DNA from: a virus
Length of the DNA stretch: 38,473 bases
Direction: 5' to 3' (one strand)
Virus record (IMG/VR): IMGVR_UViG_3300030012_003944
Span: 18,912-57,384 of that record
Shown: piece after piece, positions 23,699 to 32,732 of the stretch
Layout of the letters: each line of letters starts with the position of its first letter
How positions within the stretch are numbered: the first letter of the stretch is position 1
The notes under the pieces: generated by a model
Seen by the model: the letters and a program-made list of their open reading frames with translations, nothing else
Database searches by the model: none
What the model was told of the DNA's origin: nothing
Translations under genes and position numbers: made by a program

Positions 23699-24712
23699 AT
23701 GTCATTTAAAAGATTTGATCCCGAAGATTTTGTAGTAAGTAGTGATTCGATTACTTCTACTTTATGGTCTACAGGTGCACCTACATTAACACAATTTTTT
23801 ACTTCTTCTGTTCAAAAAGCAGGTTCATCTGGAGATTATTATTTAGCTGTTTACCAAACATCATCAACTTTAGCTTCTTCTACTCCACAATTTGAAATTG
23901 CTTATGCAGATGATAAAGGAAGTGGTAGTGTTTTATATGATAGTGTAGTTGCAGGTAAATCCCCATCATTAACTACGTATGGGCAATATAGAACTTTAAT
24001 ATTAGAAGATGAAAATAAAACTTTTACATTTGGTACTGGTACTAATCTTTTAACTGCTACACATTATTGGGTAGTAAATGTTGATAGAGCACAATATAAA
24101 GAAAGTCTTTTCCCTGGATCTTTAAATTTAAAACTTTCAGGATCAAATGGTATAATTAATTTAACAGATGATTCTCAAGATAATCCTGTCAATACATTTT
24201 TAGGCTCTTCAAGAGTTTTCCAATTAATTTCAGGATCAAATGGTACATCACGTGGTTTAACAAACAGTGGATATGTTGCTAATTCAGGATCTTATGGTTT
24301 AGTATTCCCAGATTTAGGAACTATTTTAATTAACCCAGATGCTGTTTCTCAATCAATCCATGTTGATACTGCAAGAAATTCAAATACAAATGATGATAAT
24401 CCTACAACATTATTAAATGCTATGGAGTTAGGAGCTAGTTTCCAATTAAATTCAGAAGAAACTATTACATCTGATTATATATTTGTTAGAGCAAGAAATA
24501 GTGAATTTAATTACTCTGAAAACCCTTCATTTATATCAGGATCAACAGGTGAAGTAATATATACCCAATTTGTTAATCATCCCCAAGTGTATGCTACTAC
24601 TGTGGGAATGTATAATGATAGTAATGAATTATTAGCTGTAGCTAAACTATCAAGACCTTTATTAAAAGATTTTACTAAAGAAACTTTAGTTAGAGTTAAG
24701 TTAGATTTTTAA
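23699..24712 (+). CDS. structural protein with shared C-terminal domain, copy 1
   Basis: 337 residues, beta-rich. Its last 75 residues (NSEFNYSENPSFISGSTGEV ... VYATTVGMYNDSNELLAVAK LSRPL) are homologous to the end of the next gene. The N-terminal start MSFKRFDPEDFVVSSDSITS TLW is of the type found next to neck/tail genes in similar phages. Function likely structural; the common C-terminus may be an oligomerisation or attachment module. Confidence 0.65.
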   Translation: MSFKRFDPEDFVVSSDSITSTLWSTGAPTLTQFFTSSVQKAGSSGDYYLAVYQTSSTLASSTPQFEIAYADDKGSGSVLYDSVVAGKSPSLTTYGQYRTLILEDENKTFTFGTGTNLLTATHYWVVNVDRAQYKESLFPGSLNLKLSGSNGIINLTDDSQDNPVNTFLGSSRVFQLISGSNGTSRGLTNSGYVANSGSYGLVFPDLGTILINPDAVSQSIHVDTARNSNTNDDNPTTLLNAMELGASFQLNSEETITSDYIFVRARNSEFNYSENPSFISGSTGEVIYTQFVNHPQVYATTVGMYNDSNELLAVAKLSRPLLKDFTKETLVRVKLDF

Positions 24713-24717
24713 GATGA

Positions 24718-25683
24718 ATGAGCGTTTATTTAAAACCTTTTACTACTTCTGATGTTATTATCTCACCATTTGAGGTAAACAAATCTTTTATATTTAAAGG
24801 TAATTCTGAACTTACTTCTTCTAATGTATCCATAGATAGATATATAGGCCAAAATTTAACTTCTTCTTTATTTATTTCAGGTTCAAACCCTACAGGGTAT
24901 ATTAAATCTCAAAATAAAAAATTAGTTTATGAATCTATTAAACAATTATATTATTCCAACTATATAAAAGATGAAAATGGTTCTCCTGCTAACACAGCAT
25001 CATTTAATAATGATGGAACAGTAACAGGACCTAGATATACTCCTAATTATTATAATTATTTAACTACAACTTTATTAGCTGATAGATTTTTCCCAACAGG
25101 ACCAAATCATGTTATTGGTATAATTTCTATTCCTTCAAATTTATATGGTGAATATATTAAATTAAATTCTGTAACATTATCTACCTCTAATTATACTATA
25201 TCTGATGATGGAAATGGAAATATGCTTTCTGGTTCGAAAAAAGTAGGAGATATAATATACGAACACGGTATGATAATCCTAACAAATGATGGAATTGATC
25301 CTGAAGGGGATCAAGGATATGGTACTGTAATTTATGGAACAGGCACTTATGGAGTTGATGATACTAATTTTATAAATGATTTTATTGATAATTCAAATTT
25401 TACTTGTTCATTTGAAAGCACAACAACAGTATATGAATCACAATATAAATGCACATTACGCCAAAATGAATTTAATTTTACCCAAAACCCAACTATAATA
25501 TCAGGTAGTTCTTTAGATAGTACTTTATATAATTTTGCTACAGGTTCATATTTTTCTCCATATGTAACTACAGTAGGAATGTATAACAATGCTAAAGAGT
25601 TAATTGCGGTAGCAAAGTTAGCACAACCCCTCCCAATTTCTCAAGTTACAGATACATCAATTCTTGTTAACTTAGACTTATAA
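24718..25683 (+). CDS. structural protein with shared C-terminal domain, copy 2
   Basis: 321 residues. Start at ATG 24718 (MSVYLKPFTTSDVIISPFEV); an overlapping ATG at 24714 leads to an early stop. The C-terminus (QNEFNFTQNPTIISGSSLDS ... PYVTTVGMYNNAKELIAVAK LAQPL) mirrors that of the previous gene, while the N-termini differ. Only five bases separate the two genes. Together they look like a duplicated pair that diverged at the N-terminus. Confidence 0.65.
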   Translation: MSVYLKPFTTSDVIISPFEVNKSFIFKGNSELTSSNVSIDRYIGQNLTSSLFISGSNPTGYIKSQNKKLVYESIKQLYYSNYIKDENGSPANTASFNNDGTVTGPRYTPNYYNYLTTTLLADRFFPTGPNHVIGIISIPSNLYGEYIKLNSVTLSTSNYTISDDGNGNMLSGSKKVGDIIYEHGMIILTNDGIDPEGDQGYGTVIYGTGTYGVDDTNFINDFIDNSNFTCSFESTTTVYESQYKCTLRQNEFNFTQNPTIISGSSLDSTLYNFATGSYFSPYVTTVGMYNNAKELIAVAKLAQPLPISQVTDTSILVNLDL

Positions 25684-25687
25684 AATC

Positions 25688-26134
25688 ATGAACTGGACAT
25701 ATAATAAAAAACAAATTGAGGATCTTTCTCATTTTCCAAATAATACTTACGGATTTATTTATAAAATAACTCATGTTCCTACTAATAAATCTTATATTGG
25801 TAAAAAAGTATTATTTCATAATCGTAAAGTAAAACTAACTAAAAAAGATTTAGCCCTATACGAAGGTGTAGTAGGTAGAAAACCTGCTTATAAAATTGCT
25901 ACTAAAGAATCAGACTGGAAAACATATTGGGGGTCAAATAAACCACTCTTAGAGATATTAAAATCAGAATCTCAAGAAAATTTTACTAGAGAAATTTTAA
26001 AATTTGCATCAACAAAAAAATTATTAACATATTACGAAACACAAGTTTTATTTGTATATAGAGTTTTAGAAGAACCTGAAATGTATTATAATGATAACAT
26101 TTTAGGTAAGTTTTTTAGAAAAGATTTTGAGTAG
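25688..26134 (+). CDS. GIY-YIG-type endonuclease
   Basis: 148 residues. The YGFIYKIT (21-28) and SYIGKK (35-40) strands form the GIY-YIG core; the likely metal-binding Glu is E117 in LLTYYETQV. The middle block (ESDWKTYWGSNKPLLEIL) is shared with Seg-like phage endonucleases. Such enzymes cut DNA and often behave as free-standing homing endonucleases. Here it sits at the junction between the tail genes and the replication genes, a typical homing position. Confidence 0.8.
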   Translation: MNWTYNKKQIEDLSHFPNNTYGFIYKITHVPTNKSYIGKKVLFHNRKVKLTKKDLALYEGVVGRKPAYKIATKESDWKTYWGSNKPLLEILKSESQENFTREILKFASTKKLLTYYETQVLFVYRVLEEPEMYYNDNILGKFFRKDFE

Positions 26135-26161
26135 TCAAATCTATTTCATACATTATCTAAT

Positions 26162-27091
26162 ATGGTAAATGAACTACTAGTTAATCTAGTAAATAAGGTT
26201 TTAGGTCGAGGAAAACGTACTGCAAGAGGTAATCAAGCTTATACTTGTCCCTTTTGCCATCATCATAAACCAAAATTAGAAGTTAATTTTACTGAAAATA
26301 AAAAAGGGATTAATTTATGGCAATGTTGGGTATGTGGTAAAAAAGGTAAAACTGTAAAAAGTTTATTTAAGCAATTAAAAGTATCATCTGATTATTATCA
26401 ACAACTAGGTAAATTAGTAAAAAATGTATCTGATGAAAATTTTATTTCTACGAAAGTAGAACAGTTAGAATTACCTAAAGAATTTAAAAAATTTGTAAAT
26501 AATAAGGATATTATAGCAAAACATGCTTATTCTTACTTAAAAAAAAGAAATATTACTCCACAAGATATTTTAAAATATAATATAGGGTATTGTGACTATG
26601 GGCGATATTCAAACATGATTATTATACCTTCATATGATGAATATGGTAAATTAAATTATTTTACCGCAAGATCATTTGAAAAAGATCCTTATATAAAATA
26701 CCGTAATCCTGATGCTTCACGCGATATTATACCGTTTGAATTATTTATTAATTGGGATTTACCTATTATATTATGTGAAGGACCTTTTGATGCTATGGCT
26801 ATTAAACGTAATGTTATACCGTTATTTGGTAAAAATATACAACCTAGTTTAATGAAAAAACTAGTTGAATCTAAGGTAGAAAAAATATATATTGCTTTAG
26901 ATAACGATGCAATAAAACAAGCTTTAAAGTTTTGTGAACAACTTTTAAATGTTGGAAAAGAAGTTTATTTTGTTGAATTGCAAGGGAAAGACCCAAGTGA
27001 GTTAGGTTTTGAAAAATTCACTAAATTAATACAAACAGTTACTCCATTAACTCAATATTCACTTATGGAGAAAAAATTATCTCTAATATGA
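26162..27091 (+). CDS. DNA primase, gp61/DnaG-like
   Basis: 309 residues. N-terminal zinc ribbon C29-x2-C32 ... C55-x2-C58 (YTCPFCHHHK, LWQCWVCGKKGK), used for template recognition. The TOPRIM domain has EGPFDAMAI (E206, D210) and the ALDND motif (D247, D249). KDPSELG near residue 282 completes the fold. Makes RNA primers for lagging-strand synthesis, normally with a replicative helicase that is not in this window. ATGA overlap with the following nuclease gene. Confidence 0.9.
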   Translation: MVNELLVNLVNKVLGRGKRTARGNQAYTCPFCHHHKPKLEVNFTENKKGINLWQCWVCGKKGKTVKSLFKQLKVSSDYYQQLGKLVKNVSDENFISTKVEQLELPKEFKKFVNNKDIIAKHAYSYLKKRNITPQDILKYNIGYCDYGRYSNMIIIPSYDEYGKLNYFTARSFEKDPYIKYRNPDASRDIIPFELFINWDLPIILCEGPFDAMAIKRNVIPLFGKNIQPSLMKKLVESKVEKIYIALDNDAIKQALKFCEQLLNVGKEVYFVELQGKDPSELGFEKFTKLIQTVTPLTQYSLMEKKLSLI

Positions 27092-27861
27092 AAAAGAGAA
27101 ACATTAAAAAATCTTACAATCGAATTTTAGAAATCTCAGAAGATGCTCAACAGATAACCCTACCTGACTCTAGATATTATCGTAGAAATGGTAAATATTA
27201 TCCTTCTGTAACATATGTTTTAGGTTATTACCCTAAAGGTAAATTTTTTGAAGATTGGCTTAAAAAAGTAGGATATAGTGCTGACTATATTGTTAAAAAA
27301 GCAGGTGAAGAAGGTACTCAAACACATGAAATGATTGAAGCTTATTTAAATGGAGAAGAATTAAACTTTTTAGATAAAAACGGACGCCCACAACACCATC
27401 CTGATGTTTGGCAAATGTTTTTAAGATTTGTTGAGTGGTGGGAAGAATATAACCCTACACTTATAGAAACAGAGGTACATTTATTTTCAGATAAACTTAA
27501 AGTAGCAGGTACTTGTGATATGGTTTGTGAAATAGATGGTGAATTATGGATTATAGATTTTAAAACATCTAATAATTTACAAACAACTTATGATTTACAA
27601 ACTGCAGTTTATGGACAAATGTATAAAGAATGTTTTGGTAAAGAAGCAAACCGTTATGGTATCTTATGGTTAAAATCTAGTAAAAGGAAAAATTCAAAAG
27701 ATAAAATGCAAGGTAAAGGATGGGAAATGTATGAATCAAAACGTTCTCAAGAAGAAAACTTAGATATATTTAAAACTGTAAAAAAATTATTTGATTTAGA
27801 AAACCCCACACATTCTCCTAAGTTTACTGAATTTAAAACAACAGCTAAAAGAAACTTGTAA
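27088..27861 (+). CDS. PD-(D/E)XK nuclease, RecB/Cas4-like
   Basis: 257 residues. GTQTHEMIEAYL (76-87) supplies the upstream His. TEVHLF and AGTCDMV give D144. WIIDFKTS contains the D157-x-K159 catalytic pair, and YDLQTAVYGQM (168-178) is the QxxxY motif of RecB-type nucleases. All four motifs are intact. Likely exonuclease in recombination-dependent replication or DNA processing, co-translated with the primase. Confidence 0.85.
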   Translation: MKKRNIKKSYNRILEISEDAQQITLPDSRYYRRNGKYYPSVTYVLGYYPKGKFFEDWLKKVGYSADYIVKKAGEEGTQTHEMIEAYLNGEELNFLDKNGRPQHHPDVWQMFLRFVEWWEEYNPTLIETEVHLFSDKLKVAGTCDMVCEIDGELWIIDFKTSNNLQTTYDLQTAVYGQMYKECFGKEANRYGILWLKSSKRKNSKDKMQGKGWEMYESKRSQEENLDIFKTVKKLFDLENPTHSPKFTEFKTTAKRNL

Positions 27862-27870
27862 TATTTATAA
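27860..27870 (+). promoter_or_regulatory. late-gene motif AATATTTATAA
   Basis: Overlaps the stop codon of the nuclease gene and ends two bases before the ATG at 27873. If a promoter drove this gene from here, its transcript would be leaderless or start inside the gene, so the motif may act at RNA level. Confidence 0.35.
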
Positions 27871-27872
27871 GC

Positions 27873-28622
27873 ATGATAAGTCTTATTCAATTACTAAAAG
27901 AATCCCAAAAAACCCCTAAAGTTATATTTATGGCTGGACCTGCAGGAGCAGGTAAAACATATGTATTAAATCAGTTAGGATTACAAAACTTTAAAGTAAT
28001 TAATGTAGATGATGTATATGAAAAATTGCTTAAAGATACTTTAGGTAAAGAAGATTTTGGCTCTATGTCACCTGAAGAATTATCAACAGCGGGTAAACTA
28101 ATGGGTAAAGCTAGGGTTGTTACTAGAGAAAAAGAAACTCAAGCATTAGAAAATCTTGAAAACATAATAATTGATGGTACAGGTGCTGCCTCAAGACCCT
28201 TACTTAAGAAAAAACAACAATTAGAAGATTTAGGGTATAATACATTTATGGTTTTAATTTATGTATCTCCTATGGTATCTTTAAAAAGAAATGCTCAAAG
28301 AGGTAGAAGTTTACCTACATCAGCTGTTTTAGCTAGTTGGGATGGTGTAATGAAAAATATAAATTTATATAAACAAGAATTTGGTAGTAATATTACTTTA
28401 ATAAATAATGATCCTGAAAATGCTGATAAGTCTTTTGATCCTAATTCTATTATAAAATTATTCCCACAACCTAAAGGTAAACCTAAAACCCCAGAGGAAA
28501 GGGCTAAATCAAAAGCTAAAAAAGAACAAATAAACCAGAATATAAAAGCTCTTTTAAATGCAGAACGTGAATTTGATACTTTAAATGTAGCAAAACAAAA
28601 AATTAATGGATTCGTTAACTAG
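27873..28622 (+). CDS. P-loop kinase, zeta-toxin/AAA_33-like, with capsid-leader-like N-terminus
   Basis: 249 residues. Leader MISLIQLLKESQ contains LLKE, similar to T4-type prohead protease sites. Walker A is GPAGAGKT (22-29). NVDDVYE (44-50) is the acidic residue block after strand 2, IIIDGTG (97-103) the second nucleotide-binding strand, and LKRNAQRGR (136-144) the arginine-rich lid. This set is that of zeta-toxin-like and polynucleotide-kinase-like small-molecule or RNA kinases. The C-terminus is basic (KTPEERAKSKAKKEQINQNI). Substrate unknown. Overlaps the following gene by 17 bases. Confidence 0.75.
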   Translation: MISLIQLLKESQKTPKVIFMAGPAGAGKTYVLNQLGLQNFKVINVDDVYEKLLKDTLGKEDFGSMSPEELSTAGKLMGKARVVTREKETQALENLENIIIDGTGAASRPLLKKKQQLEDLGYNTFMVLIYVSPMVSLKRNAQRGRSLPTSAVLASWDGVMKNINLYKQEFGSNITLINNDPENADKSFDPNSIIKLFPQPKGKPKTPEERAKSKAKKEQINQNIKALLNAEREFDTLNVAKQKINGFVN

Positions 28623-31581
28623 ATCACTTATTAAAGATCTTTTACCTGAAAGTATAGAAGGTAAAGAGGTTACTGCTGTTTTTGGTGGTGGGTTTAAACC
28701 ACCAACATCTGGACATCTTTTAGTAATTCAAAAAGCACTTCAAGACCATCCTGAAATAGATAATATTATAATTTATGTTGGTAGTAAAGCAAGAGATGGG
28801 ATTACACAAGATCAAGCATATAAAATTTGGAATGAATATTATAAATCTTTAATTGATAAACCAGTTAGAGTAGAAAAATCAGTTTCCCCAATTGGAGATA
28901 TTTATAGATATGCTAAAGACAACCCTGAAGATTCTATATATTGGATTATAGGAGCAAGAGAAGGTAGAGAAGATGATTTACAAGACATATCATTAAGATC
29001 TGTATCTATAGACAAATACCCTAATTTAAATTTAAAAACAATATCTACTCCAGATAGGGGTATGAGTGGTACTAATGCTAGACAAGCATTAATAAACAAT
29101 GATAAAGAAGCTTTTAAATCTTTTATACCTAGCAATGCTAATCAAGATGAAATTTGGAATATCTTAACTTCTACACCTTTAAATGAAGGTGACCCTAAAA
29201 AAGGTACAGGTAAAAAACCTAAAGGGTCAGGTAGACGTTTGTATACAGATGAAAATCCAAAAGATACTGTTAAAGTTAAATTTTCTACAAGACAAGATAT
29301 AATAGATACTTTAAATAAAACTTCATTTAAATCTAAATCACATGCTCGACAATCTCAAGTAATCAATTTAATACATCAAAGAGTAAGAGCAGCTTTAAGT
29401 AGAACAAAAGATCCTAAAAAGAAAGCTAAATTACGTTCTGCTTTTGAATATATTAAAAAACGTAAAGAGGCATCTAAGAAAAAAACTCAACGTTTAAAAA
29501 AACAAAAAACTAATGAAGCTATAGATACTAATTTTGATAAGGTTAAATTTTATTATGATTATTATACTAATGTTTCCCCATCAACTTTTGGAGTTACTAT
29601 GGAAGAAAACAATATTAAAATAAGTAACATTACAGAACCCTATTCTTCTAATTTTGGTCCTGAAAATGTAAAACAAATCCCTGTAAATCAAAATTTAGAA
29701 GAAAGCTTAAATGAGGATATTTTAGAAAAAACGTCTTTAGTTTTACCAAGAGGCAAAAAAATATATTTACAAGCAGAAGAAGAAGATTATGATAGAGGAA
29801 TTATAGTTGAATTAAGTGAAGAAGGAGGATATAAAATTAACTATTGGTATGGTGATGATGCTAAAGTATATCCTGTTGAAGTTGAAGTTGATGGAGAATC
29901 AATTAAACCTGATGCTAAAGAAGTTTACATGAAATTCCACCCATATTTAAAAAAAGAAAATATAGATCCTAAAGTTCAAGCTAAACATAAAGGTAAATCA
30001 TCCCCTTTTGGTTCAGCATATAAACCAGTAAATGAACAAAAAACTACACATGAAGTTATTGCTAAAGGAATAGTATTTGAACCTAAAAACATTACTATAA
30101 ATGTAGGAGATACTGTTAAATGGGTAAATGAACAAGGAGCACATAATGTTAACGGAGAAAAATCTCACGAAAGAAATAAAGATAACCCTGAAAGTTTTGG
30201 TAATAAAGTAGGAACAGGGTGGACATATAAATTTACATTTACTAAACCTGGATTATATAAATACCACTGTGACCCACATCTATCAGCTGATATGGTTGGG
30301 ACTGTAAAAGTAAAAGGTAAAATAGATGAAGGTGATACTTATGAAAAAATGGCTGCTAAAGGAAAAAAAGCAGGCAGTTTAAAACAAGGCACAGTTAGAA
30401 AAAGATTAAATATACCTAAAGATAAAAAAATTCCATTATCACTAATTAATAAGGAATTAGCCCGTTTAAGAAAAATGGATAAAGATAAAAAGAAAAAAGG
30501 GGTACAATTAGGAGATAAAAATCAAAAATACTATAAAGCACTTCAATTATCTAAAACATTAAAAACTACAACTAATGTAAATGAAACTGGTTTAGAAATA
30601 GCTAAAAAAAATATGGATGATTATAAAAGATCTAATCAACTAAATGAAAATGCTACATACTCTAGTCATATAGATTATAAACAAGAAATTATAGATTTAA
30701 CAAAACATATGTTAAAAAAGGGCATGAATATTAAACCTTTGCCTAAAGTAATATTTAAACATAATGATAAAGAAAATGCTCAAGAATTTTTAGGTAGAAC
30801 TGCTTATTATAATCCTAATAGTATGACAATAGTTTTATATACCGAAGGTAGACATCCTAAAGATATAGCTAGATCATTTGCTCATGAAATGATTCATCAC
30901 ATTCAAAAACTAGAAGATAGATTAGAAAATATTACTACTACTAATACTCTTGAAGATGATCATTTAAATAATATAGAAAGAGAAGCATATACAAGAGGTA
31001 ATATGGTCTTTAGAAACTATACAGATGGTAAAGATGGAGAAGAAGTTACTAGTTTAAATGAGAAAGAAAAACCATATAAACACAAGTATGGGTTTGATAA
31101 AAATCTAGGTAAAGATCCTTTTGGATTAAATCAGTTTGCTAGAGAATTAGCTAGTTTAGAAGAAAATGAAGATAATGAAGGTTTTCGTTCTTATAAAAGC
31201 ACATTTGCTCCTCAAGTTAATATTACAATAGTTTTTAAAGAATATGATAAATATAAGGATTTAAAATCTTTATTTAAAGAATATGGGTATGGTTTTTATT
31301 CACCTAAAACTAAAACTATAGTAATAGATGGTGAAGTTTTTATAGACTCTAATTTGACTTTTAATGATTTAAAATTTGTTGAAGCTCATGAAATATCTCA
31401 TTTAATAATGAACCATTCAGGTCCTCGTTCTGATAAGGATGAATTAGATGCAGATTTAGGAGCCTATATTTTATTAAAAAGTCAAAATTTACCTGTGGAT
31501 AACTTAAAAAAACAATTTAAATTTAGACATGGAATAGAATTTAATGAAAAATTACTTGATCGTGTTAAAGATAAATTTTAA
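28606..31581 (+). CDS. 991-residue multidomain (poly)protein: nucleotidyltransferase, basic module, cupredoxin, two HExxH metallopeptidase domains
   Basis: Residues 1-18 are an amphipathic leader. Residues 21-190 form an HxGH-type nucleotidyltransferase (GGGFKPPTSGH 27-37; MSGTNARQAL 153-162). Residues 195-300 are a Lys/Arg-rich module (GSGRRLYTDENPKDTVKVKF). Residues 305-475 hold two unknown modules. Residues 478-570 are a type-1 copper domain with ligands H513, C555, H558 and M563 (YHCDPHLSADM). Residues 578-655 are a basic helical module. Residues 682-815 contain HEMIHH (760-765). Residues 820-991 contain HEISH (928-932) with ELDADLGAY (946-954). Modules are separated by PLNE 194, KTNE 304, SLNE 370, PVNE 477, NVNE 660, QLNE 681 and SLNE 820. 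These look like protease sites, so mature products may be separate. Fusion order and processing are unusual and inferred. Confidence 0.8.
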   Translation: MDSLTRSLIKDLLPESIEGKEVTAVFGGGFKPPTSGHLLVIQKALQDHPEIDNIIIYVGSKARDGITQDQAYKIWNEYYKSLIDKPVRVEKSVSPIGDIYRYAKDNPEDSIYWIIGAREGREDDLQDISLRSVSIDKYPNLNLKTISTPDRGMSGTNARQALINNDKEAFKSFIPSNANQDEIWNILTSTPLNEGDPKKGTGKKPKGSGRRLYTDENPKDTVKVKFSTRQDIIDTLNKTSFKSKSHARQSQVINLIHQRVRAALSRTKDPKKKAKLRSAFEYIKKRKEASKKKTQRLKKQKTNEAIDTNFDKVKFYYDYYTNVSPSTFGVTMEENNIKISNITEPYSSNFGPENVKQIPVNQNLEESLNEDILEKTSLVLPRGKKIYLQAEEEDYDRGIIVELSEEGGYKINYWYGDDAKVYPVEVEVDGESIKPDAKEVYMKFHPYLKKENIDPKVQAKHKGKSSPFGSAYKPVNEQKTTHEVIAKGIVFEPKNITINVGDTVKWVNEQGAHNVNGEKSHERNKDNPESFGNKVGTGWTYKFTFTKPGLYKYHCDPHLSADMVGTVKVKGKIDEGDTYEKMAAKGKKAGSLKQGTVRKRLNIPKDKKIPLSLINKELARLRKMDKDKKKKGVQLGDKNQKYYKALQLSKTLKTTTNVNETGLEIAKKNMDDYKRSNQLNENATYSSHIDYKQEIIDLTKHMLKKGMNIKPLPKVIFKHNDKENAQEFLGRTAYYNPNSMTIVLYTEGRHPKDIARSFAHEMIHHIQKLEDRLENITTTNTLEDDHLNNIEREAYTRGNMVFRNYTDGKDGEEVTSLNEKEKPYKHKYGFDKNLGKDPFGLNQFARELASLEENEDNEGFRSYKSTFAPQVNITIVFKEYDKYKDLKSLFKEYGYGFYSPKTKTIVIDGEVFIDSNLTFNDLKFVEAHEISHLIMNHSGPRSDKDELDADLGAYILLKSQNLPVDNLKKQFKFRHGIEFNEKLLDRVKDKF

Positions 31582-31583
31582 TT

Positions 31584-32129
31584 ATGGCTAACCTATTTGA
31601 TCTATATAAACTAATTAAAGAAAATGATGTATCTGCATATACTATTTATTTAGACATGGATGGTGTAATAGCTGATTTTGATCAACGATTTTTAGATTTA
31701 TCTGGAATGACCCCAAATGAATATAGAGATAAATATGGTATGGACCAATTTTGGGATTTTATAGATGAAGAAAATAAAGTAAGATTTTGGGCAGGTATAC
31801 CTGTGATGCCTGGAGCTAAAAAATTAGTAGATTATGTTTCACAATATGATTATGAGATACTAACTGCCCCTTCTATTAAAAAACAATCTAGGTTAGGAAA
31901 AATGGTATGGTTGCGTAAAATTCATTCTAATTTATTTCCTGATACACCAAAAGTAAATTTTAAACCTGCTAAAGAAAAACATCAAGTAAAACCAACTCTT
32001 ACTAAAACAGATATTCTTATAGATGATAGAGCAAGTACTATAGATACTTGGAATTCTTCTGGTGGAACAGGAATATTATATACATCCGCAGATGATGCTA
32101 TTAAACAACTTAAACAATTAGGATTATAA
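31584..32129 (+). CDS. HAD-family 5'(3')-deoxyribonucleotidase-like phosphatase
   Basis: 181 residues. Leader MANLFDLYKLIKEN carries LIKE. HAD motif I is YLDMDGVIADFD (22-33; nucleophile D24, acid D26). The later ILIDDRASTIDTW is motif IV. The cap region (MTPNEYRDKYGMDQFWDFID) and FWAGIPVMPGAKKLVDYV are typical of NT5C-like nucleotidases. The catalytic lysine is probably in TAPSIKKQSRLGKMVWL. Likely dephosphorylates nucleotides. TAATG overlap with the next gene. Confidence 0.8.
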   Translation: MANLFDLYKLIKENDVSAYTIYLDMDGVIADFDQRFLDLSGMTPNEYRDKYGMDQFWDFIDEENKVRFWAGIPVMPGAKKLVDYVSQYDYEILTAPSIKKQSRLGKMVWLRKIHSNLFPDTPKVNFKPAKEKHQVKPTLTKTDILIDDRASTIDTWNSSGGTGILYTSADDAIKQLKQLGL

Positions 32130-32701
32130 TGTCAGATTCAGTATTAAAAAAACAATTCCAAAAACGTGATGTAGAACGCCTTAGAAACCTAATAAAAGGT
32201 AAATCAGGCAATAAAACTACTACAGGTATAGGTTATAAAGGTGAAGAATCCATTAGTTATAAAGAAGGTGATATTTGGGAAGAAAATGGAAAAAAATGGA
32301 CTATACGTGATGGTATAAAAGAAAACATTACTAAATTAGATAAATTTAAAAAAGTTTCGGTTCCTATTTTTTGTCCTAAGTGTAAACAAAATATGGATGG
32401 GCAATTAGATTCTCATTATTATAAAGCTTACGGTGAATGTGTTGATTGTAGAGCAACTACTGAAACAAAATTAAAAAATGAAGGTAAATGGAAAGAATAC
32501 GTTACTACTACATTTAATAAAGAAATAGATATTAATATAGAAGAATATAAAAAATTTATGGAAGATATGCTTTCTGAAAGTAATAATAATTATGTTACTG
32601 AAGCTGGTGATGTTCAAAAATGGGTAGGTGGTATTGATAAAAAACGTGCTAAAAAAGCAATGGAAGAGGGAATTGAATACCTAAAAAATCTAAAAAAATA
32701 A
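32129..32701 (+). CDS. zinc-ribbon protein of the head-protein block
   Basis: 190 residues. Basic helical start (VLKKQFQKRDVERLRNLIKG), a beta segment (EGDIWEENGKKWTIRDGIKE) and a zinc ribbon CPKCKQ ... GECVDCR (C-x2-C, C-x2-C). The last 50 residues are helical with VTEAGDVQKWVGG, another x-E site. Likely nucleic-acid or protein binding; similar proteins occur in marine T4-like genomes, from memory. Start set by TAATG coupling. Confidence 0.65.
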   Translation: MSDSVLKKQFQKRDVERLRNLIKGKSGNKTTTGIGYKGEESISYKEGDIWEENGKKWTIRDGIKENITKLDKFKKVSVPIFCPKCKQNMDGQLDSHYYKAYGECVDCRATTETKLKNEGKWKEYVTTTFNKEIDINIEEYKKFMEDMLSESNNNYVTEAGDVQKWVGGIDKKRAKKAMEEGIEYLKNLKK

Positions 32702-32720
32702 TATTACTTTCCTGTAATAT
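32701..32720 (+). terminator. hairpin after 32129-32701, weak terminator or attenuator
   Basis: Perfect 7-bp repeat ATATTAC (32701-32707) / GTAATAT (32714-32720) around TTTCCT, beginning at the last base of the stop codon. AT-rich, without a continuous T run after it. A late-gene motif follows, so it may separate two transcription units. Confidence 0.4.
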
Positions 32721-32732
32721 GTATTAGTCTTA

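Noticed and set aside
25688-27861. Retron, CRISPR-Cas or other defence island around the Cas4-like nuclease
   Set aside because: The PD-(D/E)XK gene is coupled to a primase and next to phage structural genes; no reverse transcriptase, Cas1/Cas2 or repeat array is present.
27873-28622. Zeta toxin of a toxin-antitoxin pair
   Set aside because: The fold family fits but no antitoxin-like small gene is adjacent, and the gene sits in the leader-bearing protein block; kept as a generic P-loop kinase.
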